Positions 1-8,895 of a stretch of 64,000 bases of DNA are shown here, one piece after another (within the stretch, counting starts at the first letter, position 1; each line of letters opens with the position of its first letter). Source of the stretch: Affinirhizobium straminoryzae (GTDB taxonomy: Bacteria; Pseudomonadota; Alphaproteobacteria; Rhizobiales; Rhizobiaceae); the NCBI RefSeq assembly GCF_007004135.1, contig NZ_VJMG01000047.1, positions 140,818 to 204,817 of the forward strand, read 5' to 3'. The translations under genes and the position numbers were made by a program. The notes under the pieces were generated by a model. It searched no databases. It saw nothing but the letters and a program-made list of their open reading frames with translations, and had not been told where the DNA came from.

Positions 1-305
1 ACGGGCAGATGCGGCACGGACCGCGTGGTGCTGCCGAATTCGCCGAGACCGTCGACCGCCTCGTCGGCTTTGCCGAAACCACGGAGGCCGTTCCGCACAC
101 GCTGATGGATGCCGTTTACGACGCCTATGTCGCAGATGAGCGCGTGCGCGATTTCGTGCTGGACCAGAACCCGGAGGCAGCCGGCGCGATTGCCGAACGG
201 CTGATGTCGGCGCGACGCCGCGGTCTCTGGCAATCGCGCCGCAACACTGTGGACCGCGATCTGGAAGCGCTGCGCCTCGTTGCGCGGCAGAGGGAACGCG
301 CATGA
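1..305 (+). CDS. cobN: Cobaltochelatase subunit CobN, C-terminal end (partial)
   Basis: Only the last ~100 residues are in the window; the gene begins upstream. The frame runs in from the left edge and stops at 303-305. The tail (RHGPRGAAEFAETVDRL, later VRDFVLDQNPEAA and RRGLWQSRRN) is typical of the C-terminus of the large CobN subunit of the aerobic ATP-dependent cobaltochelatase CobNST. That enzyme inserts cobalt into hydrogenobyrinic acid a,c-diamide in the cytoplasm. Its stop overlaps the cobG start (ATGA), so the two are translationally coupled. The identity rests on a short tail plus the cob context, which is strong. Confidence 0.85.
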   Translation, partial: GQMRHGPRGAAEFAETVDRLVGFAETTEAVPHTLMDAVYDAYVADERVRDFVLDQNPEAAGAIAERLMSARRRGLWQSRRNTVDRDLEALRLVARQRERA

Positions 306-1624
306 CAGAGCCTCTCCCGTCCATGGCGCGCGGCGCCTGCCCGGCTCTTGCCCGGCCGATGCTGACCGGCGACGGCTATCTGTCGCGCGTTGCCCTGCAG
401 GCGGCAATCGGCCCGGCCGCGCTTGCGGGGCTCGCGGCACTTGCCCTTCGGCATGGCAACGGCATTCTCGACATTTCGGCGCGCGGCAACCTGCAGATTC
501 GCGGCCTGACCGAAGCCTCCGCGGCGGCGCTGGAGGCCGATGTGCGCGCGCTCGACCTGCCGCTGCGCGAGGGGCTTGCGGTGGAATGGACGCCGCTCGC
601 CGGGCTCGATCCCGCCGAGGCGGTCGATCCGCGTCCGCTCGGCGCGACGATCATCGCAGCCGCTCGCGCCGTTCAGGGCGAACTGGCGCCAAAACTCTCG
701 GTGGTCATCGAAACCGGGGGCCTCATCCGCCTCGACCATCTGCTGGCCGATATCCGCCTGGTCGCCGCCCCGACAGCCGATGGCTTGCGGTGGCGGGTTC
801 TGCTCGGCGGCACGGCCAAGACCGGCACGACACTGGGGCTTGTCGCGGATGGGGATGCCGCCGAACTGGTCGGAGGCCTGCTGGTCCATCTTTCGACGCA
901 AGGTCCCCGCGCCCGCGGTCGCGATCTTGAGCCGGCAAACCTTCCTGCCTCCCTGCTTGCCCTGCTCAGCTCCGGCGAGTCCACCGTTGCGGAAAGCCCC
1001 GCGCCGCCTTTCGGCATCTTTGCCCTGACGGCAGGCCTGCATGCCCTGCGGGTTGCCCTGCCCTTCGGCCAGATGCGGGCCGAGGATCTGGCGGCACTGA
1101 CGGCACAGGCGGCGCGTGCCGGAATCCTGTCCCTGAAGCCCGCGCCGGATCACGCGCTGATCGCGGTCGGTTCGCGCACGGCTTGCGAGGCGCTGGAACT
1201 GGCAGCACGCGCGGCGCATCTTCTGGTGCGCGCCGGCGAGCCGCTCGCGGAGATCGCCGCCTGCCCCGGCGCGCCGGCCTGCCGCTCGGCCCGGCTGGAA
1301 ACGCACAGCCTCGGGCGGCTTGCCGCTGAACAGGCCCCCCTGCTGTTCGACGGCTCGGTGCGGCTGCATCTCTCCGGCTGCCAGAAGGGCTGCGCCCATC
1401 CGACACCCTCGACGCTCGCCTTTGCGGGCACCGAGGGTGCGACGCATCTTGTCTTCGAGGGCAAAACCACCGATACCCCGCTGAAACGGCTTGCTCCCCG
1501 AACGGAAGCTGCGGCGCTTTCTGCGCTGTCCGAGCTGATGCGCCTGGAGCGCCGGCCCGGGGAAACCAGTCGTGACTGTCTTCTGCGCCTCGGCCCCCGG
1601 CGGATCGAGGCGGCGCTCGCCTGA
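302..1624 (+). CDS. cobG: Precorrin-3B synthase CobG
   Basis: 440 aa, close to the ~459 aa of the Pseudomonas denitrificans enzyme. CobG is an oxygen-dependent monooxygenase of the sulfite/nitrite-reductase fold with an Fe-S centre; it converts precorrin-3A to precorrin-3B, the step that commits the pathway to the aerobic route. Visible are an N-terminal ferredoxin-like half-domain with RGNLQIRGL and the four cysteines expected for the 4Fe-4S cluster: Cys321 and Cys327 (CPGAPAC) and Cys360 and Cys364 (SGCQKGC). The ATG overlaps the cobN stop by 4 bases and cobH follows 9 bases after the stop. A CobG marks this as an oxygen-requiring pathway, which makes the nearby cbiD noteworthy. Confidence 0.93.
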   Translation: MTEPLPSMARGACPALARPMLTGDGYLSRVALQAAIGPAALAGLAALALRHGNGILDISARGNLQIRGLTEASAAALEADVRALDLPLREGLAVEWTPLAGLDPAEAVDPRPLGATIIAAARAVQGELAPKLSVVIETGGLIRLDHLLADIRLVAAPTADGLRWRVLLGGTAKTGTTLGLVADGDAAELVGGLLVHLSTQGPRARGRDLEPANLPASLLALLSSGESTVAESPAPPFGIFALTAGLHALRVALPFGQMRAEDLAALTAQAARAGILSLKPAPDHALIAVGSRTACEALELAARAAHLLVRAGEPLAEIAACPGAPACRSARLETHSLGRLAAEQAPLLFDGSVRLHLSGCQKGCAHPTPSTLAFAGTEGATHLVFEGKTTDTPLKRLAPRTEAAALSALSELMRLERRPGETSRDCLLRLGPRRIEAALA

Positions 1625-1633
1625 AGGATCATG

Positions 1634-2266
1634 ATGACGACCTACGACTATATCCGCGACGGCGATGCGATCTACGCCAAATCCTTCGCCATCATCCGGG
1701 CCGAGGCGGATCTCTCCCGCTTCAGCGAGGAGGAGGCGGAGATCGCCGTGCGCATGATCCATGCCTGCGGCCTGGTGGACGCTGCTGCCCATTTCGAATT
1801 TTCCGAGGGTTTCGTCGCAGCAGCGCGCGCGGCCCTGACCGCCGGCAAGCCGATCTTCTGCGACGCGCAGATGGTGGCGCATGGCGTGACCCGCGCCCGG
1901 TTGCCGGCCAGCAACGAGGTGATCTGCTCGCTGCGCGATCCGAAGACGGCGGACCTTGCGAAACAGGTGGGCAATACCCGCTCCGCCGCCGCTCTCGAAC
2001 TCTGGCTCGACCAGCTGGAAGGATCCGTCGTCGCGATCGGCAATGCCCCGACCGCCCTGTTCTACCTGCTGGAAATGCTGGATCGCGGCGCGCCGAAACC
2101 GGCTGCGATCATCGGCATGCCGGTCGGTTTCGTCGGCGCGGCGGAAAGCAAGGAGGCGCTGGCGGAAAGCCGCCACGGCATTCCCTATGCCATCGTGCGG
2201 GGCCGCATGGGCGGCTCGGCCATGACGGCGGCCGCCGTCAACGCGCTGGCGAGGGCAGGACTGTGA
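1634..2266 (+). CDS. cobH: Precorrin-8X methylmutase CobH
   Basis: 210 aa, the family length. CobH moves the C11 methyl group to C12, turning precorrin-8X into hydrogenobyrinic acid. The conserved catalytic histidine is His43 in RMIHACG, and MVAHGVTRARLPASNEV and GNTRSAAALELW are characteristic. An ATG lies one codon earlier at 1631, but starting at 1634 puts the histidine at 43 as in the P. denitrificans protein and gives the AAGGA at 1624-1628 a better spacing. The stop overlaps the GTG start of cobI. Confidence 0.95.
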   Translation: MTTYDYIRDGDAIYAKSFAIIRAEADLSRFSEEEAEIAVRMIHACGLVDAAAHFEFSEGFVAAARAALTAGKPIFCDAQMVAHGVTRARLPASNEVICSLRDPKTADLAKQVGNTRSAAALELWLDQLEGSVVAIGNAPTALFYLLEMLDRGAPKPAAIIGMPVGFVGAAESKEALAESRHGIPYAIVRGRMGGSAMTAAAVNALARAGL

Positions 2267-3027
2267 GCGAAACCATGGCAGGCAAGCCCCCCGGCAAGGT
2301 GTTTGGCGTCGGCACCGGCCCCGGCGATCCCGATCTTCTGACACTGAAGGCCGTCAAGGCGCTGAATGGCGCCGATGTGCTGGCCTTCTTTGCCAAGCGC
2401 GGCGCGCGTGGCAACGGCCGCACCATCGTGGAGGCCCATGTTCGGGCCGATATCCTCGAACTGCCGCTCGTCTATCCCGTCACGGTGGAGGAGGACAAGG
2501 AGAGCGACAGCTACAAACGCGCCATCGATGGCTTCTTCGACGAATCGGCCGCGCGGATCGCGCTGCATCTTCAGGCCGGACGCAATGTCGCGGTACTGAG
2601 CGAAGGCGACCCGCTGTTCTACGGCTCCTACATGCACCTGCATCTGCGGCTTGCGCCGCATTTTCCGGCAGAAGTCATCCCCGGCGTCACCGCCATGTCG
2701 GGCTGCTGGTCTCTGGCCGGCCTGCCTCTGGTGCAGGGCGACGACATACTGAGCGTCCTTCCCGGCACGCTGGCCGAAGAGGTGCTGGTCACGCGGCTGG
2801 CCGGCACCGACGGCGCGGTCATCATGAAGGTCGGCCGCAACCTGCCCAAGATCCGCAGGGCGCTGGAAGCCGTCGGCAAGCTGGACGGCGCGATCTATGT
2901 GGAACGGGGCACCATGCCGACCGGCGCGGTCATGCCGCTTGGCGATCATGACGGCTCGCCCGCCCCCTATTTCTCGCTGGTGCTGGTCCCCGGCTGGAAG
3001 GGGCGACCACAGGGAAGCCTCGCATGA
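2263..3027 (+). CDS. cobI: Precorrin-2 C20-methyltransferase CobI
   Basis: 254 aa, GTG start overlapping the cobH stop (GTGA). CobI is a SAM-dependent tetrapyrrole methylase making precorrin-3A from precorrin-2. The family fold is plain: N-terminal GVGTGPGDPDLLTLKAVKAL, then VAVLSEGDPLFYGSYMHLH (the GDP loop at the SAM site), VIPGVTAMSGCWSLAGLPL, and a C-terminal VIMKVGRNLPKIRRAL. An ATG at 2275 would shorten it by four residues, but the GTG has a purine-rich GAGGG upstream. Overlaps the cobJ start by 4 bases. Confidence 0.94.
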   Translation: MSETMAGKPPGKVFGVGTGPGDPDLLTLKAVKALNGADVLAFFAKRGARGNGRTIVEAHVRADILELPLVYPVTVEEDKESDSYKRAIDGFFDESAARIALHLQAGRNVAVLSEGDPLFYGSYMHLHLRLAPHFPAEVIPGVTAMSGCWSLAGLPLVQGDDILSVLPGTLAEEVLVTRLAGTDGAVIMKVGRNLPKIRRALEAVGKLDGAIYVERGTMPTGAVMPLGDHDGSPAPYFSLVLVPGWKGRPQGSLA

Positions 3028-3797
3028 CGGGCAAACTCACAGTCGTCGGCCTTGGCCCCGGAAGCCCGCAGCAGGTGACGCCGGAAGCGCTGGCGGCCGT
3101 GGCGGAGGCGACGGATTTCTTCGGCTACGGCCCCTATGTGGACCGGCTTGACCTGCGCCCCGACCAGCGCCGCCACGCCTCGGACAATCGCGAGGAAATG
3201 TCCCGCGCTGCCGCTGCGCTCACCCTGGCTGCCGCGGGTGGTTCGGTCTGCGTCGTCTCGGGCGGAGATCCCGGCGTGTTTGCCATGGCGGCCGCCGTCT
3301 GCGAGGCCATCGAACAGGGGCCGGATGCCTGGCGCGGCATTGAGTTTGCCGTGGTTCCGGGCGTCACCGCCATGCTGGCCGTTGCGGCAAAGGCCGGCGC
3401 GCCGCTGGGGCACGACTTCTGCGCCATCTCGCTGTCCGACAATCTGAAGCCCTGGTCGGTGATCGAAACGCGGCTGATCGCGGCGGCCGGGGCCGGCTTC
3501 GTGATGGCCTTCTACAATCCGGTCAGCAAGGCCCGCCCGCACCAGTTGCCCAAGGCCTTCGAAATCCTGCGCGCCCATCTGCCGGGTACGGTTCCGGTGA
3601 TCTTCGGCCGCGCTGCCGGCCGTCCCGACGAGGCGATCCGGGTCGTGCCGTTGTCGGAGGCGCGCGCCGACATGGCCGACATGGCGACCTGCATCATCGT
3701 CGGCTCGGCGGAAACGCGGCTGATTGCGCGCGACGGCAACCGCCCGCTCGTCTATTCGCCCCGCTCCTGGGACGCGGCCTCTGCGGGAAAGCGCTGA
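3024..3797 (+). CDS. cobJ: Precorrin-3B C17-methyltransferase CobJ
   Basis: 257 aa SAM-dependent methylase that methylates C17 and drives ring contraction of precorrin-3B to precorrin-4. Landmarks are TVVGLGPGSPQQVTPEAL at the N-terminus, FFGYGPYVDRL, VCVVSGGDPGVFAMAAAV (SAM loop), and GFVMAFYNPVSKARPHQL. The start overlaps the cobI stop (ATGA). The last 46 bases overlap tail-to-tail with cobK on the other strand, so the two mRNAs would be complementary at their 3' ends. Confidence 0.95.
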   Translation: MTGKLTVVGLGPGSPQQVTPEALAAVAEATDFFGYGPYVDRLDLRPDQRRHASDNREEMSRAAAALTLAAAGGSVCVVSGGDPGVFAMAAAVCEAIEQGPDAWRGIEFAVVPGVTAMLAVAAKAGAPLGHDFCAISLSDNLKPWSVIETRLIAAAGAGFVMAFYNPVSKARPHQLPKAFEILRAHLPGTVPVIFGRAAGRPDEAIRVVPLSEARADMADMATCIIVGSAETRLIARDGNRPLVYSPRSWDAASAGKR

Positions 3798-4528
3798 CAC
3801 ACATGAGTAACGAGCGCCTCGACCGTTTCAAAGGATCGGACCGCCGGCAGCACCGGACGGCGGATCATGACCACCGGAATGCCGAGCGCGCGGGCGGTTG
3901 CGATCTTGCCGTAACTGGCCGTGCCGCCGGAATTCTTGGAGACAATCACCTCGATGCGGTTTTCCGAGAGAAGCGTCCGCTCGTCCTCCTCCGCAAAGGG
4001 GCCTCGGGCGGTCAGATAGGTCACCTGCGGCAGGGCAAGCGGCGGATCGACCGGATCGACGCTGCGCACGAGATAGACATGCCGGGGGGCAGCCTCGAAC
4101 GGCAGAAGCTCCTGACGCCCGAGCGCCAGAAAGGCGCGGCGTGGCGCCATTCCCAGTGCCTCGACGGCCGCCGGAACGTCGTCGACCTCAATCCACCGGT
4201 CACCGGCGACGTGCGCCCAGCCCGGACGCCTCAGCGCCAGCAGCGGCACACCGGCGAGATCGGCCGCGCGGGCAGCATTGGCGGAGATGCGTGCCGCGTA
4301 GGGATGCGTCGCGTCGATCAGCAGGTCGATGCCCCGCTCCCGCAGATAGGCCGCCAGCCCCTCGGCGCCGCCGAAGCCGCCCTGGCGAACCGGCACGGGC
4401 TGCGTGACCGGTGTGCGGGTGCGGCCCGCCAGCGACAGCTCCAGCCGGAAACGGCCGAGACCCTTCAAAGCCTCGGCGATCTGCCGCGCTTCCGTCGTTC
4501 CGCCCAGAATGAGAAGGGGGTGCACCAT
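3752..4528 (-). CDS. cobK: Precorrin-6A reductase CobK
   Basis: 258 aa NADPH-dependent reductase converting precorrin-6A (6X) to precorrin-6B (6Y). The start chosen is the ATG at 4526-4528 (MVHPLLILGGTTEARQIA), which begins directly with the Rossmann-like GGTTEAR. The open frame continues upstream, but those extra residues overlie cobL and look non-coding. Other family landmarks are DATHPYAARISANA and SKNSGGTASYGKI near the C-terminus. The gene is inverted relative to the rest of the cob run: its 3' end overlaps cobJ by 46 bases and its start codon sits one base from the cobL start. It therefore needs its own promoter, which must lie inside cobL. Confidence 0.93.
   Translation of the reverse strand: MVHPLLILGGTTEARQIAEALKGLGRFRLELSLAGRTRTPVTQPVPVRQGGFGGAEGLAAYLRERGIDLLIDATHPYAARISANAARAADLAGVPLLALRRPGWAHVAGDRWIEVDDVPAAVEALGMAPRRAFLALGRQELLPFEAAPRHVYLVRSVDPVDPPLALPQVTYLTARGPFAEEDERTLLSENRIEVIVSKNSGGTASYGKIATARALGIPVVMIRRPVLPAVRSFETVEALVTHVCQRFPAEAASQERGE
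4511..4520 (+). promoter_or_regulatory. Ribosome-binding site that decides a TTG start for cobL
   Basis: GAGAAGGGGG lies 9 bases before the TTG at 4530. It is inside the cobK coding region on the opposite strand. It supports the TTG over an upstream in-frame ATG at 4404 that would overlap most of the 5' part of cobK. Confidence 0.55.
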
Positions 4529-4529
4529 C

Positions 4530-5771
4530 TTGGCTCCTGAATCCTCTTCCTCCCTTCTAGCGGCTCGCCCCTGGTTGTCCATCGTCGGCATCGGCGAGGA
4601 TGGACTGGAAGGCCTCGGAGAGAGGGCCCGCGCCGCGATTGCCGGGGCTGCCGTGGTGTTTGGCGGCCGGCGACATCTGGAGCTTGCGGCCGCGGCAATC
4701 ACCGGCGAGGCACGCGCCTGGCCGCAGCCCTTCGACACGGCGATGCAGGCAGTGCTTGCGCTCCGGGGCCAGAAGGTCTGCGTGCTGGCATCCGGTGATC
4801 CGTTTTTCTTCGGCGTCGGCGTCACACTGGCGCGGCATGTGCCGGCCGCGGAGTTTTACGCCTATCCGTCACCCTCTGCCTTCTCGCTTGCCGCCGCGCG
4901 GCTGGGCTGGGCGCTGCAGGACATCGAGACCATGTCGCTGCATGGCCGGCCGCTCGATCTGGTCCGGCCGCTGCTGCATCCCGGACGAAAGGTACTGGCC
5001 CTCACCTCCGATGCGGCAGGTCCCGGCGCACTTGCCCGCCTGCTTTGCGACGAAGGGTTCGGCGCAAGCCGGTTGACGGTGCTGGAAGCGCTCGGCGGCG
5101 ACCGGGAGCGCCTGAGCGGCACGCTGGCCCGCGACTTTGCGCTGACCGGGATAGATCCGCTCAACCTCGTCGCGCTCGAGATCACCGCCGAGCCCGCGGC
5201 GCGCGTACTGCCGCTCGGCTTCGGGCTGCCGGACGAACTTTTCGACCATGACGGGCAGATCACCAAGCGCGAGATCCGCGCCGCAACGCTCTCGGCCCTC
5301 TCGCCCCGTCGCGGCGAACTGTTGTGGGACATCGGCGCCGGCTCTGGCTCGATCGGCATCGAATGGATGCTGGCGCATCCCTCCCTACAGGCGATTGCCG
5401 TCGAGCATCATGCAGAACGCGCCGCCCGCATCCGCCGCAACGCAGCTCGCTGCGGCGTGCCGGGCCTCACGCTGGTGGAAGGGAAGGCACCGGAGGCGCT
5501 CAAAGATCTGCCGCGCCCGGACGCCATCTTCATCGGCGGCGGCGGCAGCGGCACGGGCGTGATGGAAGCGGCCCTTTCGGCGCTTCGCCCCGGCGGCAGG
5601 CTGGTCGCCAATGCGGTGACGCTGGAGATGGAGCAGGTTCTTCTTGCCCGTCACGCAAGGCTCGGCGGCAGCCTGACACGCCTCTCGGTCGATCGGGCCG
5701 AACCGGTCGGCCGCATGACGGGCTGGCGGCCGGCCATGCCGGTGACCCAGTGGATCTATCGACATCAATAG
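4530..5771 (+). CDS. cobL: Precorrin-6Y C5,15-methyltransferase (decarboxylating) CobL
   Basis: 413 aa from the TTG at 4530, the same length as P. denitrificans CobL. It is a fused bifunctional enzyme. The N-terminal half (starting PWLSIVGIGEDG, with VLASGDPFFFGVG) is a CbiE-type tetrapyrrole methylase acting at C5/C15. The C-terminal half from about residue 235 is a CbiT-type SAM-dependent methyltransferase and decarboxylase with the glycine-rich LLWDIGAGSGSIGIEWM and FIGGGGSGTGVMEAAL. It converts precorrin-6B to precorrin-8X. The start is almost back to back with cobK, and cobE follows after 10 bases. Confidence 0.93.
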   Translation: MAPESSSSLLAARPWLSIVGIGEDGLEGLGERARAAIAGAAVVFGGRRHLELAAAAITGEARAWPQPFDTAMQAVLALRGQKVCVLASGDPFFFGVGVTLARHVPAAEFYAYPSPSAFSLAAARLGWALQDIETMSLHGRPLDLVRPLLHPGRKVLALTSDAAGPGALARLLCDEGFGASRLTVLEALGGDRERLSGTLARDFALTGIDPLNLVALEITAEPAARVLPLGFGLPDELFDHDGQITKREIRAATLSALSPRRGELLWDIGAGSGSIGIEWMLAHPSLQAIAVEHHAERAARIRRNAARCGVPGLTLVEGKAPEALKDLPRPDAIFIGGGGSGTGVMEAALSALRPGGRLVANAVTLEMEQVLLARHARLGGSLTRLSVDRAEPVGRMTGWRPAMPVTQWIYRHQ

Positions 5772-5781
5772 GAAGCAGACC

Positions 5782-6180
5782 ATGATGATTGCCGGAATCG
5801 GATGCCGCCGCGGCACCAGTGCAGAGACGGTGATGGCCGTGCTGGACGAGGCACTTGCAGCCTTCGGCCGCGCAGGCGAACGCCCCGCGCGCCTTGCCAC
5901 CGGAACGCTGAAGGCCAACGAGGCGGGCCTGCTGGAAGCTGCCGAACGGCTGGGCGTGCAGCTTTCCGTGCTCTCCGAGGCGGAGATGGACGCGGTGTCT
6001 GACCGCACGCTGACGATCTCGCCGCACAGCGTCGGCCATGCCGGGATTTCCAGCTTCTGCGAGGCGGCAGCGCTGGCCGCCGGCGGCCCATCCGCGCGCC
6101 TCGTCGGGCCGCGCCATGTGTCGCAGGGTGTCACCTGCGCCATCGCCATTGTCGGGGAAACCATCGAGGACGCCGCATGA
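5782..6180 (+). CDS. cobE: Cobalamin biosynthesis protein CobE (CbiG C-terminal-type)
   Basis: 132 aa. Matches the CobE/CbiG-C family: [17 protein letters not shown] at the start, [20 protein letters not shown] in the middle and [19 protein letters not shown] near the end. In the anaerobic CbiG this domain takes part in opening the lactone ring; in aerobic organisms the stand-alone CobE is conserved in cob clusters but its role is not settled. An AGGAAG precedes the ATG, and the stop overlaps the cobM start (ATGA). Confidence 0.87.
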   Translation: MMIAGIGCRRGTSAETVMAVLDEALAAFGRAGERPARLATGTLKANEAGLLEAAERLGVQLSVLSEAEMDAVSDRTLTISPHSVGHAGISSFCEAAALAAGGPSARLVGPRHVSQGVTCAIAIVGETIEDAA

Positions 6181-6950
6181 CGGTTCATTTCATCGGCGCC
6201 GGCCCGGGCGCGGCCGATCTCATCACCGTGCGCGGCCGCGATCTCATCGCCCGCTCGCCGGTCTGCCTCTATGCCGGTTCCATCGTGCCGCGCGAACTGC
6301 TGGATTACTGCCCGCCCGGCGCCCGGATCGTCGATACGGCATCGCTGTCGCTGGACGAGATCGAAGCGGAATATCTGCGTGCCCACACGGCGGGCGAGGA
6401 CATTGCCCGCCTGCATTCCGGCGATCTCTCGGTGTGGAGCGCGGTGGCCGAGCAGATGCGCCGGCTCGACCGGCTGGGCATCGACTACACATTGACGCCC
6501 GGCGTTCCCTCCTTTGCTGCGGCGGCAGCGGCCCTGAAGCGCGAACTCACCATTCCCGAAGTCGCGCAAAGCCTGATCCTTACCCGCGTCTCCGGCCGCG
6601 CCTCGAAAATGCCGGAGCGGGAAACGCTCGCCAATTTCGCGGCGACCGGCGCGACGCTGGCCATCCACCTCGCCATCCACGCGCTGGAGACGATCGTTGC
6701 GGAACTGACCCCGCATTACGGCGCCGATTGCCCGGTCGCCATCGTCGTGAAGGCCAGCTGGCCGGACGAGACGATCCTGCGCGGCACGCTCACCGACATA
6801 GTCGCACAGGTTGCGGCCCAGCCGATCGAACGCACGGCGCTGATCTTCGTCGGCCCCGGCCTCAAGGCGGAGGATTTTCGCGAAAGCGCGCTCTACAGCG
6901 CCGATTACGTGCGCCGCTTCCGCTCGCCCAGGGGCAAGGACGAGGCATGA
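6177..6950 (+). CDS. cobM: Precorrin-4 C11-methyltransferase CobM
   Basis: 257 aa SAM-dependent methylase converting precorrin-4 to precorrin-5. It begins with [21 protein letters not shown], then [17 protein letters not shown], and has the [22 protein letters not shown] loop and the [15 protein letters not shown] and [15 protein letters not shown] blocks. Starts inside the cobE stop. The final 46 bases overlap tail-to-tail with cbiD, exactly the length of the cobJ/cobK overlap. Confidence 0.95.
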   Translation: MTVHFIGAGPGAADLITVRGRDLIARSPVCLYAGSIVPRELLDYCPPGARIVDTASLSLDEIEAEYLRAHTAGEDIARLHSGDLSVWSAVAEQMRRLDRLGIDYTLTPGVPSFAAAAAALKRELTIPEVAQSLILTRVSGRASKMPERETLANFAATGATLAIHLAIHALETIVAELTPHYGADCPVAIVVKASWPDETILRGTLTDIVAQVAAQPIERTALIFVGPGLKAEDFRESALYSADYVRRFRSPRGKDEA

Positions 6951-8050
6951 TCGGAGGGGGTGAAGGGCGCTTCGCCGACGAGCTTTCCGGCCCGGTCGAA
7001 GATCAGGATCTCGAGCGCGATCGCCTCGCTGCCAAGGGCGGCGGCCGCCGTCTGCCAGGCGCGCGCAGCCATGCGGTTGCCGAGATCAAGCCCCTCGCTT
7101 TCGGCAAGCGCGAAGGCCTGAGCCACCGTGTTGGCGGTGCGGATGGCGGATGTAAGTGGAGCACTGGCACCCGCCTCCTCCGCAACGGCCGCCAGCGCGT
7201 CGAGATCGGCAAGCCCGCGCTTGGAATGCACGTCGAGCATGCCCTGGGCGAGCTTGGTCATCTTGGCAACGCCACCGGCGACCGTGACCTTCGCCACCGG
7301 ATGCTTGCGCAGATATTTCAGCATGCCGCCGACGAAATCGCCCATGTCGAGCAGCGCCGTCTCCGGCAGAGCGTGATGCGCCTGAACGGCCTTTTCCGTG
7401 GTCATGCCGGTGGAACCGGCCACATGCGTCAGTCCCTCTGCCCGCGCCACATCGATGCCGCGCCAGATGGAATGGATCCAGGCCGAGCAGGAAAACGGAA
7501 TGACGATGCCGGTGGTGCCGAGCACCGACAGGCCGCCGACAATGCCAAGGCGCGGATTGAGGGTCTTTTCGGCAAGCGCCGCGCCGCCCGGAATGGAAAT
7601 TTCGACGTCGATATCGGCGGCCTCGCCGGCCACCTCGCGGATCGCAGCGGCGATCATCTGGCGCGGCACCGGGTTGATGGCCGGCTCACCGGGCGGAATG
7701 GGGAGACCCGGACGCGTGACCATGCCGACGCCCTTGCCGGCAAAGAAGCGGATGCCGGCGCCGGCCGGACCGGCCCTCAGGGTGCTGACGACCAGCGCGC
7801 CATGCGTGACATCCGGGTCGTCGCCCGCATCCTTGATGATACCGGCGCGGGCAAAGCCCTCGCCGCGCTCTTCCAGCGCGAGCGAAAAGCCGGGGCGCTG
7901 GCCGCCGGGCAGCGTCACCTCCACCAGATCCGGAAAGCCATGACCCGTCAGCGCCAGACAGGCAGCCTTGGCGGCGGCCGCGGCACAGGTGCCCGTGGTC
8001 CAGCCGCGCCGCAGGGTCTTGCCGGTCTCGTCTTTGCGTTCCGCATCCAT
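6905..8050 (-). CDS. cbiD: Cobalt-precorrin-5B C1-methyltransferase CbiD
   Basis: 381 aa from the ATG at 8048-8050. The CbiD signature is near the start ([18 protein letters not shown]), followed by [19 protein letters not shown], and [20 protein letters not shown]. CbiD methylates C1 of the corrin ring in the anaerobic pathway; aerobic organisms such as P. denitrificans use the unrelated CobF, which is not in this window. Its position inside a CobG-type cluster suggests it does the C1 methylation here, on a cobalt-free substrate. That is an inference. A longer frame upstream to 8092 exists, but the family begins near the chosen Met. The gene runs against its neighbours and overlaps the cobM 3' end. 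Confidence 0.92.
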   Translation of the reverse strand: MDAERKDETGKTLRRGWTTGTCAAAAAKAACLALTGHGFPDLVEVTLPGGQRPGFSLALEERGEGFARAGIIKDAGDDPDVTHGALVVSTLRAGPAGAGIRFFAGKGVGMVTRPGLPIPPGEPAINPVPRQMIAAAIREVAGEAADIDVEISIPGGAALAEKTLNPRLGIVGGLSVLGTTGIVIPFSCSAWIHSIWRGIDVARAEGLTHVAGSTGMTTEKAVQAHHALPETALLDMGDFVGGMLKYLRKHPVAKVTVAGGVAKMTKLAQGMLDVHSKRGLADLDALAAVAEEAGASAPLTSAIRTANTVAQAFALAESEGLDLGNRMAARAWQTAAAALGSEAIALEILIFDRAGKLVGEAPFTPSDHASSLPLGERKRRT

Positions 8051-8103
8051 GAGCGTTTCTATAGCGGTGGCGTGGTCGCACGTCACCGACAAAAGGTTTT
8101 CGT

Positions 8104-8895
8104 ATGACGAACCCCGCCCTTCAGCGTCTTGCCGCCCGCCTGCCCGCCTTCGAGCCGGGCCATGTGTGGCTTGCGGGCGCCGGTCCCGGCGATGCCCGCT
8201 ATCTCACGCTCGATGTGCTGGATGCGCTCGGCAAGGCCGATGTCGTCGTGCATGATGCGCTGGTTTCCGAGGAGGTGCTTGGCTTCGCACCGCAGGCGGA
8301 GGTTCTCTATGCCGGCAAGCGCGGCGGCAAGCCCTCCACGGCGCAGGAGGACATCACCCTGTCGCTGATCCGGCTGGCGCGCGCAGGCCGGCGCGTGCTG
8401 CGGCTGAAGGGCGGCGATCCCTTCATCTTCGGCCGCGGTGGCGAAGAGGCCGAGGCGCTGGCATCGGCTAAGATTCCGTTTCGGATCCTGCCGGGCATGA
8501 CGGCCTCGCTGGCGGCGCTCGCATCGGTGCGCATTCCCGCCACCATGCGCGGCATCAGCCGGGCCATCACGCTCGCCACCGGCCACGCGGCCGGCGAGGA
8601 AGGCGACCTCGACTGGACGGCGCTCGCCCGAACCGGTGAACCGATCGTCGTCTACATGGGGCTGAAGAACCTCGCTACCATCAGCCGTCTGCTGATCGAG
8701 GGCGGGCGAACGCCCGACACGCCGGCGGCCATCATCATGGCCGCGACGACATCGGAGGAACGGCTGCTGACGGCAACGCTTGCCACCCTCGCCGCAGAGG
8801 CGGAACAGCAAGGTTTTGCCGCCCCGGCGCTGATCGTGATCGGCGACATCGTCACCATGCGACCCCGCCTGAATGGCCTGGAGACAGCGTCATGA
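8104..8895 (+). CDS. cobA: Uroporphyrinogen-III C-methyltransferase CobA
   Basis: 263 aa SUMT-type methylase. It adds two methyl groups to uroporphyrinogen III to give precorrin-2, the entry point to cobalamin (and sirohaem). Landmarks: VWLAGAGPGDARYLTLDVL, VVHDALVSEEVL, YAGKRGGKPSTAQEDI, and LRLKGGDPFIFGRGGEEAEA. There is no CysG-type dehydrogenase/ferrochelatase extension, so this is the stand-alone form. It starts 53 bases from the cbiD start in divergent orientation, and its stop overlaps cobB by 4 bases. Confidence 0.95.
   Translation: MTNPALQRLAARLPAFEPGHVWLAGAGPGDARYLTLDVLDALGKADVVVHDALVSEEVLGFAPQAEVLYAGKRGGKPSTAQEDITLSLIRLARAGRRVLRLKGGDPFIFGRGGEEAEALASAKIPFRILPGMTASLAALASVRIPATMRGISRAITLATGHAAGEEGDLDWTALARTGEPIVVYMGLKNLATISRLLIEGGRTPDTPAAIIMAATTSEERLLTATLATLAAEAEQQGFAAPALIVIGDIVTMRPRLNGLETAS

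Noticed and set aside
125..2344. A 739-codon minus frame opposite cobG and cobH
   Set aside because: The plus strand encodes well-supported CobG and CobH; the minus product has no family features.
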